Positions 28,416-37,281 are shown, numbered from the stretch's first letter. The stretch: 64,000 nucleotides of DNA from Novisyntrophococcus fermenticellae (GCF_018866245.1 NZ_CP076458.1:62001-126000); one strand, 5' to 3'. Notes: generated by a model not told the origin, from the sequence alone. Program-made: numbers and translations.

Positions 28416-28462
28416 TAAGCAGAAAGAAAATTGCTTTTTGGTAAAACCATAAGATAAGAAAG

Positions 28463-28501
28463 CGGTAGTTGAAATGTACGTGATATACATTCCAACTACC
28501 G
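28463..28501. terminator. Bidirectional terminator between GH3 and nagA
   Basis: CGGTAGTTGAAATGTA pairs with TACATTCCAACTACCG (one mismatch), loop of seven bases. It lies between two convergent genes and could end both transcripts. Confidence 0.75.
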
Positions 28502-28521
28502 TCTCCTTATGAGCCTCTGAC

Positions 28522-29637
28522 TTAAACGGTTTTTCCTTTTTGGATGACGGTTATAAGATTAAGCTCCCTATCCAACAGCAAAACATTGCCCTTTTTACCA
28601 GGCTCAATACTGCCGTAACGGTCAAAGATACCAACAGATTTTGCGGGATTTACGGCCGCAGCTTTTACAGCACTTTCCAGGGGAACTCCCATCTTTTGAA
28701 CCGCAATACGCATACATTTCATAAGATTTGTCACAGAACCTGCAATTGTGCCATCTGAAAGAGTGGCAAGTGAACCGGTGACTTCTACGCCCTGCCCGCC
28801 CAGAGAATAGTTCCCATCCGCTAATCCGGCGGCCATCATGCTGTCACTGATCAGAACTACCCGGTCATCACCAAACAGCTGAAAGGTTGCCCGGACAACA
28901 GAAGGATGAATATGAATGCCATCACAGATTAATTCTACATAGACATTCTTATGGTCAAAGGCCGCTCCGATTACTCCGGGAGCCCTGTGCGTAAACGGGG
29001 GCATGGCATTGTAGAGGTGTGTAACCTGCTTTACACCCTTCGAAAAAGCCAGGCCTGCAGTTTCATAATCTGCCGTGGTATGTGCGATGGAAATTGTGAC
29101 TTCATCTTTTAAGGCTTCAATAAATTCCATAGAACCCTCTTCTTCGGGGGCAATATCCACAAGCTTAATCAGTCCGCCGGATGCATTCTGAAGACGGCGG
29201 AACATGTCAATATCAGGGTTGTGTATATAATGGGGATTTTGAGCGCCCTTTTTTGCAGTGGATATGAAAGGGCCTTCCATGTTGATTCCGCACAAATCTG
29301 CACCCAATTTATTCTTATGAGCTTTAGCTGTATTCATAATATCTGTCAACCGTTTTTCGTCAAAGGTCATGGTGGCGGGGACGATGTTGGTAATCCCATT
29401 CTTTAGCTGATAATCAGCAATTGCCTGAAGTGCTTCTTCTGTACCGTCACAAAAATCATATCCCGTGCATCCATGAAAATGAACATCAGTCAGGCCAGGA
29501 ATTGCATAGAGTCCGCTGCCATCAATCACTTCGCTGTCCGGTTCGGAGGATTCCGCAAAAACACCATTTTTAATTTGGATATCTCTTTTTTCGAACTGAA
29601 AATCACTGTTAAAAACAACTGCATTTTTGATAATCAT
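28522..29637 (-). CDS. nagA: N-acetylglucosamine-6-phosphate deacetylase
   Basis: A 371-residue amidohydrolase that removes acetate from GlcNAc-6-phosphate. Metal and substrate motifs are visible: DVHFHGCTGYDFCDG, GINMEGPFIS, THLYNAMPPFTHR, LICDGIHIHP and the catalytic aspartate in VLISDSM. The ATG at 29637 has AAAGGAG upstream, and an upstream in-frame extension lacks support. No nagB or GlcNAc transporter is in the window, so it acts with genes elsewhere, feeding amino-sugars to glycolysis or wall recycling. Confidence 0.94.
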   Translation of the reverse strand: MIIKNAVVFNSDFQFEKRDIQIKNGVFAESSEPDSEVIDGSGLYAIPGLTDVHFHGCTGYDFCDGTEEALQAIADYQLKNGITNIVPATMTFDEKRLTDIMNTAKAHKNKLGADLCGINMEGPFISTAKKGAQNPHYIHNPDIDMFRRLQNASGGLIKLVDIAPEEEGSMEFIEALKDEVTISIAHTTADYETAGLAFSKGVKQVTHLYNAMPPFTHRAPGVIGAAFDHKNVYVELICDGIHIHPSVVRATFQLFGDDRVVLISDSMMAAGLADGNYSLGGQGVEVTGSLATLSDGTIAGSVTNLMKCMRIAVQKMGVPLESAVKAAAVNPAKSVGIFDRYGSIEPGKKGNVLLLDRELNLITVIQKGKTV

Positions 29638-29778
29638 GTAAAACTCCTTTCTCTGTTGTAAACCCTGAGTAAGTCTCAAGCTTCATTCCTCTGCCTTCTA
29701 TTTTAGATGATAATCAGGAAAAAAGATAGTTCTGTTTTGTAAAAGCCGTCCGTAAACTGTAAAGAATAGGAGGCGCTT

Positions 29779-30303
29779 ATGAAAATACTTTTATACCTTT
29801 CGGACTTTATGATACCCCTCATCCTGTTTTATATTGTGGGGTATGGGATTCTGCAGAAGCAAAATATTTATGAGGAATTTGTAGTCGGAGCAAAGGATGG
29901 TTTGAAGACCGTAGTCACGATTCTGCCTACTTTAATAGGACTTATGGTGGCGGTAGGGGTTTTGCGGGCTTCAGGATTTCTGGACCTGCTGTCAAAACTG
30001 CTTGGGGTCATCTTGAACCCTGTCGGTTTTCCCACCCAGCTTGTCCCTCTTTCTATTGTAAAGATGTTTTCCTCCTCCGCATCCACAGGACTTTTACTGG
30101 ATATCTACAAGAACTATGGGACAGATTCCTTTATAGGACTTGCTGCATCCATCTCCATGTCTTGCACAGAGACCATTTTCTATACGATGTCTGTATATTT
30201 TGTGGCGGCAAAGGTGACGAAAACACGATATACATTGGCTGGCGCACTATTTGCCACGTTTATTGGCTTAGCAGCCAGCGTAATTCTGGCAGGAATGATG
30301 TGA
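29779..30303 (+). CDS. spmB: Spore maturation protein SpmB
   Basis: A 174-residue membrane protein of the Gate-domain family, the partner of SpmA. Typical segments are GVLRASGFLDLL and the SMSCTETIFYTMSVYF stretch. It begins at an ATG with AGGAGG. The stop codon (30301-30303) overlaps the first base of the outer arm of the structured repeat that follows. spmA, normally adjacent, lies at 17479. Confidence 0.94.
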   Translation: MKILLYLSDFMIPLILFYIVGYGILQKQNIYEEFVVGAKDGLKTVVTILPTLIGLMVAVGVLRASGFLDLLSKLLGVILNPVGFPTQLVPLSIVKMFSSSASTGLLLDIYKNYGTDSFIGLAASISMSCTETIFYTMSVYFVAAKVTKTRYTLAGALFATFIGLAASVILAGMM

Positions 30304-30692
30304 AGCAACAGTTCAGCCATGCGGATTTTCAGCAGAACAGGCAGAAGAAAGCTTGCTTTCGTAAGGCTGAGCTGCTGACAATCCATATGGCGCTCTGCCA
30401 CAGCGAGATGAAGCGCAGCGGAATAGAGCTGATGGCTGAACTGTTGCTTTACATCCCGATCGTTCAGCCATGCGGATTTTCAGCAGAACAGGCAGAAGAA
30501 AGCTTGCTTTCGTAAGGCTGAGCTGCTGACAATCCATATGGCGCTCTGCCACAGCGAGATGAAGCGCAGCGGAATAGAGCTGATGGCTGAACTGTTGCTT
30601 TACATCCCGATCGTTCAGCCATGCGGATTTTCAGCAGAACAGGCAGAAGAAAGCTTGCTTTCGTAAGGCTGAGCTGCTGAAAATCCATATAG
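30303..30692 (+). repeat. Structured repeat element A with tandem 151-bp copies
   Basis: One complete element (30303-30449) plus a second copy (30462-30600) and a partial third (30613-30692) with a 151-bp period. The complete copy is bounded by a perfect 18-bp inverted repeat (AAGCAACAGTTCAGCCAT / ATGGCTGAACTGTTGCTT). Inside are a second stem (GGATTTTCAGCAG / CTGCTGACAATCC), a GAAAGC-TT-GCTTTC hairpin, a TGGC-GCTCT-GCCA hairpin (30388-30400) and a core at 30402-30428 beginning GCGAGATGAAGCG. The core matches 23 of 26 bases of element B at 51982. The gap between spmB and the next gene is otherwise a promoter-like TATAAT at 30713. Confidence 0.9.
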
Positions 30693-30761
30693 TAAAAGAG
30701 ATTATACTGTGATATAATACGAATACTTGTAGAAGAATTGAGTTGAGGAAGAGAGATTACA

Positions 30762-31409
30762 ATGCAGGAAAAATCAAAAATTACCAATGCGAGATATCTC
30801 CAGATTGCCATTGATATTGCTTCCAAAATTGCGGACGGGCAATATAAGGTGGGAGATAAAATATTTGCCAGATCCCATATAGCAAGCCAATATGGCGTAT
30901 CCAGTGAAACAGCCAGGCGTGCGTTGTGTGTTTTATCCGATTTAAATATTGTGGATATTACGAAAGGAAGCGGCGTTATCATTTTATCCCTTGAAAAGGC
31001 AGTGGATTTCAGGAATCAGTACCGGGATTACGATACCGTAGATCAGCTTAGAATGGAAATATTAACAGGTTTAAAAAGACAGACAGAAGAAATGGAAAAT
31101 GTCAGTAAAAATATCGCCAGATTAATTGATAAGACCAAACGGCTGCATTCTGTTAATCCTCTTGTTCCTTATGAGATAGAAATTACCAGTCATACACCCT
31201 ATTTGAATAAAGCTAGCTCGGATATTAATTTTTGGCATAACACACAGTCTACCATTGTAGGAATTAAAAGAAAGGATGTCCTCATCATTTCTCCGGGACC
31301 GTATGCCATCTTTCAGGAGGGAGATATCTTTTATTGTATTGGGGACGATGCTTCCTATGAACGGGTTAAGAACTTTTTGTATCCGCCGATTTCCGAGGAA
31401 ACTGATTAA
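30762..31409 (+). CDS. busR: BusR-like GntR/RCK_C regulator, probably c-di-AMP responsive
   Basis: A 215-residue regulator with a GntR winged helix at about 8-75 (HIASQYGVSSETARRAL), a helical coiled segment at about 85-135 and a C-terminal RCK_C (TrkA-C) domain at about 140-212 (IVGIKRKDVLIISPGPYAIFQEGDIFYCIGD). This order is that of BusR, the cyclic di-AMP-binding repressor of osmolyte uptake in streptococci and lactococci. The next gene cluster is an OpuC-type osmolyte transporter with a bipartite inverted repeat over its promoter, which supports the call. The ligand has not been shown for this protein. Confidence 0.85.
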   Translation: MQEKSKITNARYLQIAIDIASKIADGQYKVGDKIFARSHIASQYGVSSETARRALCVLSDLNIVDITKGSGVIILSLEKAVDFRNQYRDYDTVDQLRMEILTGLKRQTEEMENVSKNIARLIDKTKRLHSVNPLVPYEIEITSHTPYLNKASSDINFWHNTQSTIVGIKRKDVLIISPGPYAIFQEGDIFYCIGDDASYERVKNFLYPPISEETD

Positions 31410-31442
31410 TGCAGTCTGTCTTTTGAAATTTGGAAAAACAAA

Positions 31443-31490
31443 CCGCCTGTATCTCGGTAATTCAATTACCAGGATGCAGGCGGAATTTTA
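31443..31490 (+). terminator. Terminator after busR
   Basis: CCGCCTGTATC pairs with GGATGCAGGCGG around an inner GGTAAT/ATTACC stem, followed by a short T-rich stretch (AATTTTAT). It separates the regulator from the transporter promoter. Confidence 0.75.
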
Positions 31491-31577
31491 TAACAGATAC
31501 CAGCGTTTCTCATGATACGTCTACTTCTTTCAACACCTGTGAATTTGTAATGCTCAGCTTTTATGCATGCTTCAAAT

Positions 31578-31621
31578 TTGACAAAGTGACAACTTGAGTA
31601 TATAATTAGGTTGTTACTTTG
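31578..31621 (+). promoter_or_regulatory. Consensus promoter covered by a bipartite BusR-like operator
   Basis: A perfect sigma-A promoter: TTGACA (31578-31583), 17 bases, TATAAT (31601-31606). Overlying it is an inverted repeat CAAAGTGACAAC (31582-31593) and GTTGTTACTTTG (31610-31621), 11 of 12 pairs. Its cores AAGTGAC and GTTACTT are exactly 22 bases apart. From memory, BusR of Streptococcus agalactiae uses a bipartite site with a spacer of that length and blocks the -35/-10 region. Confidence 0.8.
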
Positions 31622-31652
31622 CAATGAAAAATAAAAGAGGTGTAAATTTTTT

Positions 31653-32786
31653 ATGATAAGATTTCAAGAAATAACCAAGAACTTTAAGAACAAAAAAGTA
31701 CTAAAGGGTATTTCATTTGAGGTAAAAAAGGGCCAGCTGGCAGCACTGATCGGGGAAAGCGGATGTGGAAAAACAACGACACTAAAGATGATTAACCGCC
31801 TTATAAACCCTACCAGTGGACAGATTCTGATTAACGGAACTGATATTAAAGACCAGGATATGATCAGGCTCAGAAGACAGATGGGATATGTAATTCAGCA
31901 AACAGGATTGTTTCCGCATATGACAATTAAGGAAAATATTGAAATTATCCCAAAGGTAGAAGGTATTGATAAAGCTGCAATGGAGAAAAGAACCTGTGAA
32001 CTGATGGATATGGTGGGATTGCCGGCTTCGGAATATCTGAATCGTTATCCTACAGAACTAAGCGGTGGACAGCAGCAAAGGATTGGGGTGGCAAGGGCCT
32101 TTGCCATGGACCCTGAGATTATACTGATGGATGAGCCCTTTTCGGCGCTTGATCCGATTACCAGATCAAACCTACAGGATGAATTGCTTGCCTGGCAGAG
32201 CCAGTTTAAGAAAACGATTGTATTTGTTACACATGATATGGATGAAGCTATAAGAATAGCAGATATGATTTGTATTATGAAAGATGGAGAGATTCTCCAA
32301 TATGATACACCGGAAAATATTTTGAAAAATCCTGTCAATGATTTTGTATCGGATTTCGTAGGACATAATCGAATCTGGACTTCTCCGGAATACATCCGGG
32401 CAAAGGACATTATGATCTCAATGCCCATTACCTGCCCTCCGAATCTTTCACTTCTGCGCTGCCTTGAAAAGATGCGTACATCAAAGGTGGACAGTCTGAT
32501 GGTGATTCGTCCAAAGACAAATGAACTGCTGGGGATTATTCGGGCGAAGGATATCCGGAATGCGGCGGACCGCTCAATTGAAGTTTCGAATCTTATGGCA
32601 GCTGACTTTCTAAGCGTAGGACCGGAGGATAATATTGTAGATGTGTTGAAAATGGTAGATGAAAATAACGTGTCCAATATTCCTGTAGTAGATTCCGATA
32701 AGACGCTTCTGGGCCTTATTACAAAAAGCAGCCTGGTAATGACACTTAGCAGACAGTTTTTAGATAATGAGGAGGTGAATATATAA
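31653..32786 (+). CDS. opuCA: OpuC-type osmoprotectant ABC transporter ATPase with CBS pair
   Basis: A 377-residue ATPase: ABC domain at 1-240 (Walker A GESGCGKTTT, signature LSGGQQQRIG, Walker B IILMDEPFSALD) and two CBS domains at about 250-370. CBS domains in OpuCA-type proteins sense ionic strength or cyclic di-AMP. It is first in a two-gene operon under the BusR-like operator. The ribosome site AAGAGGTG is about 12 bases before the ATG. Alternative families with the same layout are EgtV (ergothioneine) and bile-resistance BilE proteins. Confidence 0.88.
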   Translation: MIRFQEITKNFKNKKVLKGISFEVKKGQLAALIGESGCGKTTTLKMINRLINPTSGQILINGTDIKDQDMIRLRRQMGYVIQQTGLFPHMTIKENIEIIPKVEGIDKAAMEKRTCELMDMVGLPASEYLNRYPTELSGGQQQRIGVARAFAMDPEIILMDEPFSALDPITRSNLQDELLAWQSQFKKTIVFVTHDMDEAIRIADMICIMKDGEILQYDTPENILKNPVNDFVSDFVGHNRIWTSPEYIRAKDIMISMPITCPPNLSLLRCLEKMRTSKVDSLMVIRPKTNELLGIIRAKDIRNAADRSIEVSNLMAADFLSVGPEDNIVDVLKMVDENNVSNIPVVDSDKTLLGLITKSSLVMTLSRQFLDNEEVNI

Positions 32787-34363
32787 TGAAGTCCATTGCT
32801 GATTTTTTTAATTATATAATAGCCCAAAAAGAACAGATTTTGACTCTCACCATGGCACATATACGGCTGACTGTAATTGCTGTAGGTCTTGCAATCCTGA
32901 TTGGAGTACCTCTCGGAATATTAATCAGTTATATAAAAAAGTTAAATAAACCGGTATTAGGAGTTGCCAATGTGATACAGGCTATTCCAAGTATGGCGCT
33001 ATTGGGATTTGCCATTCCAATTTTAGGAATCGGAACGCTTCCGGCCATTGTAATGGTCGTGCTGTATTCCCTGCTTCCCATTATTAAAAACACATATATT
33101 GGCATCAGTAACATCAATCCTCAAATGCTGGAAGCGGCAAAAGGAATTGGACTTACGAAAATGCAGCGGCTTTTTAAAATACAAATACCTCTGGCACTGC
33201 CGGTCATTATGGCGGGAATCAGAGTTTCATCTGTAACTGCTGTTGGACTCATGACTATGGCAGCGTTTATAGGTGCGGATGGTTTGGGCTTCCTGGTATT
33301 TTCGGGAATTCGTACTGTAAATAATAACCAAATCCTGGCAGGTGCGATTCCGGCATGCCTCCTGGCCCTGCTGGTGGATTTTCTGCTCGGCAAGCTGGAG
33401 GAACTGGTAACGCCGGTCAGCCTGATGAAAAGCACCTCAACAGAAAAACTGAAAAAGAACAGAAGAACTGATAAAATCATAATTTCTCTTGCGGCGCTGG
33501 GAATTATACTTCTTGTATCGATGAACTTGTTCAGGCAAGACAACAGTGATTCCAGGCGGATTCGAATTGGAACAAAGGACTATACGGAACAGCATATTTT
33601 AGGACATATGTTTGCAGATTTAATTGAGGCCAAAACAGATATAAAAGTTGAACGAAAAATTAATCTGGGCGGTACGCAGGTCTGCTTTAACGCTCTTAAG
33701 AATGATGACATTGACTTATATATTGATTATAGCGGGACAGCCTATGGGGACACCCTGGGATATCCGCCTAATCCGGATATGGAGAGTGTGTATCAGACGG
33801 TGAAGGAAGATTTTAAAGAAAAGTATGATATAGATGTTCTTAAGCAGATGGGATTTAATAATACTTATGTGCTGGCAGTAAGAGAAGATACTGCCGAAAA
33901 GTATTCACTGAAAACCATCAGTGATCTGGCCCGGGTGGGAGATCAGCTTACGGCAGGAACCACCCTGGAATTTCTGAACCGTATGGACGGTCTTCCCGGA
34001 TTAACAGAGAAATATAATCTGTCTTTTCAAGATACCACAGGACTTGACGGTTCAGCCAGATACCAGGCTTTGATGAATGATAATACACAGGTGGTAGATG
34101 CTTTTGCTACCGATGGCTTACTTAAAAAATTCCAACTTGTTACGTTGGAGGATGATAAGAAGTTCTTTCCACCATATTATGCAATTCCTTTGATAAACAG
34201 TGAAATTGCAGACTCCTGCCCTGAAATTATTCCGGTAATAGAAGAACTTGGAGACTGTTTATCTGATCCGGTTATGGCGGAGCTTAACTATAAGGTGGAT
34301 GAACTGCAGATGGAGCCTAAGGATGTTGCGCATGAATTTTTAGAAGAACACGGTTTTGTATAA
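32786..34363 (+). CDS. opuCB: Fused permease and substrate-binding protein of the same transporter
   Basis: A 525-residue fusion. Residues 1-215 are a ProW/OpuCB-type permease with about five helices (EAAKGIGLTKMQRLFKIQIP is the ATPase-contact loop). A membrane helix near 230-250 is followed by an OpuCC/ProX-type binding domain (about 258-520, IRIGTKDYTEQHILGHMF, IDYSGTAYGDTLG) held outside. The ATG overlaps the ATPase stop (TAATG) with GAGGAGGTG upstream. Glycine betaine, carnitine or choline are likely substrates by context; the same fusion carries ergothioneine in EgtU, so ligand residues need comparison. Confidence 0.88.
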   Translation: MKSIADFFNYIIAQKEQILTLTMAHIRLTVIAVGLAILIGVPLGILISYIKKLNKPVLGVANVIQAIPSMALLGFAIPILGIGTLPAIVMVVLYSLLPIIKNTYIGISNINPQMLEAAKGIGLTKMQRLFKIQIPLALPVIMAGIRVSSVTAVGLMTMAAFIGADGLGFLVFSGIRTVNNNQILAGAIPACLLALLVDFLLGKLEELVTPVSLMKSTSTEKLKKNRRTDKIIISLAALGIILLVSMNLFRQDNSDSRRIRIGTKDYTEQHILGHMFADLIEAKTDIKVERKINLGGTQVCFNALKNDDIDLYIDYSGTAYGDTLGYPPNPDMESVYQTVKEDFKEKYDIDVLKQMGFNNTYVLAVREDTAEKYSLKTISDLARVGDQLTAGTTLEFLNRMDGLPGLTEKYNLSFQDTTGLDGSARYQALMNDNTQVVDAFATDGLLKKFQLVTLEDDKKFFPPYYAIPLINSEIADSCPEIIPVIEELGDCLSDPVMAELNYKVDELQMEPKDVAHEFLEEHGFV

Positions 34364-34391
34364 AAACTTGCTGCTTAAGATATTATTTATA

Positions 34392-34420
34392 TTGACATCT
34401 TGCGTACAATAAGGTATGAT
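34392..34420 (+). promoter_or_regulatory. Rubredoxin promoter
   Basis: TTGACA (34392-34397), 17-base spacer, TATGAT (34415-34420): a near-consensus housekeeping promoter 48 bases before the rubredoxin ATG. No terminator is visible between the osmolyte transporter and this site. Confidence 0.75.
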
Positions 34421-34468
34421 AAAAACAGTAACAGATACTATTATTAACGAAAAGAGAGGTGCTCTGAT

Positions 34469-34633
34469 ATGACAAAATATGAATGTGAACCGTGTGGATA
34501 CATCTATGACCCGGAGGTAGGAGATCCTGATGGAGGAATTGAACCCGGAACAGCTTTTGAAGATATTCCGGATGATTGGGTATGCCCTCTTTGCGGTGCA
34601 AGCAAGGATATGTTTATTGTTGTTGAAGATTAA
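34469..34633 (+). CDS. Rubredoxin
   Basis: A 54-residue rubredoxin, a one-iron electron carrier. The four iron ligands are C6, C9, C39 and C42 (CEPCG and CPLCG), and the usual [18 protein letters not shown] stretch is present. It starts at an ATG after AGAGAGGTG. The gene lies immediately before a flavodiiron protein with its own rubredoxin-like domain and a near-consensus promoter precedes it, so it is a likely electron donor in oxygen or peroxide reduction. Confidence 0.95.
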   Translation: MTKYECEPCGYIYDPEVGDPDGGIEPGTAFEDIPDDWVCPLCGASKDMFIVVED

Positions 34634-34656
34634 GCAGTCAGAATATGGTACAAAAT

Positions 34657-34691
34657 TACAGCATTGCATGGAACGCTCGTGCAATGCTGTA
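34657..34691 (+). terminator. Hairpin between rubredoxin and flavodiiron gene
   Basis: TACAGCATTGCA and TGCAATGCTGTA form a perfect 12-bp stem with an 11-base loop, then CTGGTTTTTAC. It may be a partial terminator that lets rubredoxin be made in excess over the large enzyme. Confidence 0.6.
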
Positions 34692-34736
34692 CTGGTTTTT
34701 ACAGACAGAACTGTAACAATGAAGAGGTAGAAGTAT

Positions 34737-37277
34737 ATGAAAACTATGGAACTGAGAAAAAATTTTTACTGGGCCGGAATTGTAGATAAAGATCTGAAGG
34801 TATTTGATATCATCATGTATACCGAATTTGGTACGACTTATAATTCTTATATCATGAAGGCGGGAGATAAGACGATACTGTTTGATACTGCAAAAGAACC
34901 TTTTTTTGATGAATATCTGGACAAGTTAAAGGAAGAAATTGATGTTACGGATATTGATTATCTTATTGTAAGCCATACCGAACCGGACCATGCCGGGTCT
35001 ATCGGCAGGCTTCTGGACTTAAATCCGCAGCTCAAGGTTGTTGCAACCGGATGCGCAATTGGTTTTTTGAAACAGATTACGAACAGAGAATTCTTCAGCA
35101 TTCCAGTCAAGGATAACCAGGAGATGAAGATTGGGAATAAAACCCTCAGATTTATGGTGGTGCCAAATCTTCACTGGCCGGATACAATGTATATCTATAT
35201 TGAAGAGGAACAGATTCTGGTAACCTGCGATTCCTTTGGCGCTCATTATGCATTTGATGATGTTCTGGTCAGCAAGGTCACGGATCAGGAAGGCTATATG
35301 AGAGCCCTTAAGTACTATTATGACTGCATTATCGGTCCATTCAAGCCGTATATGCTGAAAGCCCTTGACCGTATTGAAGATTTGGATATCTCTATGATTT
35401 GTACCGGGCATGGACCGGTTCTGGATGATAAGATTGATTTCATCCGCAACATCTACAGGGAGTGGAGTACCGTAGTGAATCCGAATCCTGCAAAGACAGT
35501 CATTATACCTTATGTAAGTGCTTATGGCTATACAGGTCTGCTGGCGGACAAGATTGCACAGGGAATCCGGGACAGCGGAGAGATAGATGTCCGTGTCTAT
35601 GATATGGTTACGGCATCACAGGAACAGGTGCTGGATGAACTGGGCTTTGCCGATGGCATATTATTCGGTACACCAACGATTGTGGGGGATGCGTTGAAAC
35701 CCATATGGGATCTTACCACCGCATTGTCCGCAGTAACGCATGGCGGTAAGCTGGCCAGTGCGTTCGGAAGTTATGGATGGAGCGGAGAGGGTGTGCCCCA
35801 TATTGTGGAACGACTGAAGCAGCTTCGTATGAGGGTTCTGGATCCTTTTCGGGTTCATTTCAGACCCAGCGAGGTGGAACAGACAGACGCCTATGAATAT
35901 GGATATAATTTTGGCTGCGTTCTCCAGGAGAAAGAAAATCCAAAGACAGCACAAGGACCCGCAAAACTGGTTAAATGTATGGTATGTGGTGAAATCTTTG
36001 ATTCATCCCTGGAGGTCTGTCCTGTCTGCGGTGTAGGCAGGGAAAACTTTGTTCCGGTGGAAGTCAGTGAAACCGGCTATCAGAAAGACAGTAATAATTT
36101 TTACGTTATACTCGGAAATGGAGCAGCCGGAATCAGTGCGGCAAAGGAAATCCGAAAGAGAGATAAGACCGGTTCCATCGTGATGGTATCTGAGGAGGAT
36201 TGCTCCACATATAACCGCCCTATGCTGACAAAGGCTTTAATGGCGGATATTAATGCCAGCCAGATTGCAGTAGAGGATGAGCAGTGGTATGAGGAGAATC
36301 AAATCTATCAGCTTTTGGGAAGAAGAGTTGAGAACATTGACACAGAGAAGAAAGAAGTTTTGTTGTCTGACCAGACACGTCTGCAATATACCAGATTGAT
36401 TTACGCATTAGGATCCGAATCATTTATTCCGCCCATTCCGGGTTGTGAGAAGGAGGAAGTTATCGGTATCCGGAGAGTGACAGATACCCGGAAAATTGCC
36501 TCTATGCTGGAGCGCGTTACAGAGGTTGTGGTAATCGGTGGCGGTGTTTTGGGATTAGAGGCCGCATGGGAACTGAAAAAGGCTGGGTGTAGGGTTACTG
36601 TTCTGGAACTGGCTCCACAACTGATGGGACGTCAGCTGGATGATGAGGCGGGAGAGATGCTGAAAAGCATCAGTGAAAATCTGGGAATCCAGATTCATAC
36701 CGGTGTCAGTATCCATTCAATCGAAGGAGAAGAACAAGTGACCGGTGTAAGGCTGAAGGACGGAACCACATATCCGGCACAGCTTGTAATTATATCCTGT
36801 GGGGTCAGACCAAACGTGGAGCTTGCCGTGAAAGCCGGAATTCAGGTAGATCGCTCTGTTATTGTGGATGAGCATATGGAGACCAACATTCCCGGCATCT
36901 ATGCTGCAGGTGATTGTGCCCAATATCATGGGATGAACTATGGTATCTGGCCTCAGGCATTGGAAGAAGGAAAGGTTGCCGGCGCCTGTGCAGCCGGTGA
37001 CAAGGATATCAGCTATGTGCCGGAGACTCCTTCCTTAAGCTTCCATGGTATGAATACAGCGCTGTTTTCGATTGGAGATAATGGTAAAAATCCTGATCTG
37101 ATATATAAGACATTGGAGATAAAGGATTGGGGGAAGAAGCAGTATGAGAAATACTATTTTCTTAACAACCGCTTATCCGGTGTAATTCTGTTAGGAAATA
37201 CCTCCAGGCTTTCAACGATGACGGAAGCAGTAAATCAGCAGATGACTTTTCAGGAGATGTTCGTAAATGTGAAATAA
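34737..37277 (+). CDS. fdpF: Class F flavodiiron protein (NADH:oxygen oxidoreductase)
   Basis: An 846-residue fusion: metallo-beta-lactamase-like diiron domain at 1-250 with ligands in SHTEPDHAGS, NLHWPD, DSFGAH and CTGHGP; flavodoxin domain at about 255-395 (YVSAYGYTGLLAD); a short-spaced rubredoxin with C414, C417, C428, C431; and an FAD/NADH rubredoxin-reductase domain from about 450. This is the class F architecture described for Clostridioides difficile, which reduces oxygen to water directly with NADH. It is cytoplasmic and acts in oxygen defence. Rubredoxin is upstream, a terminator downstream. Confidence 0.95.
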   Translation: MKTMELRKNFYWAGIVDKDLKVFDIIMYTEFGTTYNSYIMKAGDKTILFDTAKEPFFDEYLDKLKEEIDVTDIDYLIVSHTEPDHAGSIGRLLDLNPQLKVVATGCAIGFLKQITNREFFSIPVKDNQEMKIGNKTLRFMVVPNLHWPDTMYIYIEEEQILVTCDSFGAHYAFDDVLVSKVTDQEGYMRALKYYYDCIIGPFKPYMLKALDRIEDLDISMICTGHGPVLDDKIDFIRNIYREWSTVVNPNPAKTVIIPYVSAYGYTGLLADKIAQGIRDSGEIDVRVYDMVTASQEQVLDELGFADGILFGTPTIVGDALKPIWDLTTALSAVTHGGKLASAFGSYGWSGEGVPHIVERLKQLRMRVLDPFRVHFRPSEVEQTDAYEYGYNFGCVLQEKENPKTAQGPAKLVKCMVCGEIFDSSLEVCPVCGVGRENFVPVEVSETGYQKDSNNFYVILGNGAAGISAAKEIRKRDKTGSIVMVSEEDCSTYNRPMLTKALMADINASQIAVEDEQWYEENQIYQLLGRRVENIDTEKKEVLLSDQTRLQYTRLIYALGSESFIPPIPGCEKEEVIGIRRVTDTRKIASMLERVTEVVVIGGGVLGLEAAWELKKAGCRVTVLELAPQLMGRQLDDEAGEMLKSISENLGIQIHTGVSIHSIEGEEQVTGVRLKDGTTYPAQLVIISCGVRPNVELAVKAGIQVDRSVIVDEHMETNIPGIYAAGDCAQYHGMNYGIWPQALEEGKVAGACAAGDKDISYVPETPSLSFHGMNTALFSIGDNGKNPDLIYKTLEIKDWGKKQYEKYYFLNNRLSGVILLGNTSRLSTMTEAVNQQMTFQEMFVNVK

Positions 37278-37281
37278 CAAG

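Noticed and set aside
28522..29637. nagA as part of a GlcNAc operon with nagB
   Set aside because: No nagB, nagE or GlcNAc regulator is nearby; it is flanked by a terminator and the divergent spmB.
30303..30692. Possible CRISPR array or coding sequence in the 151-bp repeats
   Set aside because: The units are long, contiguous and have no spacers, and there are no cas genes. The open frames across them on both strands are created by the repeat and have no ribosome sites.
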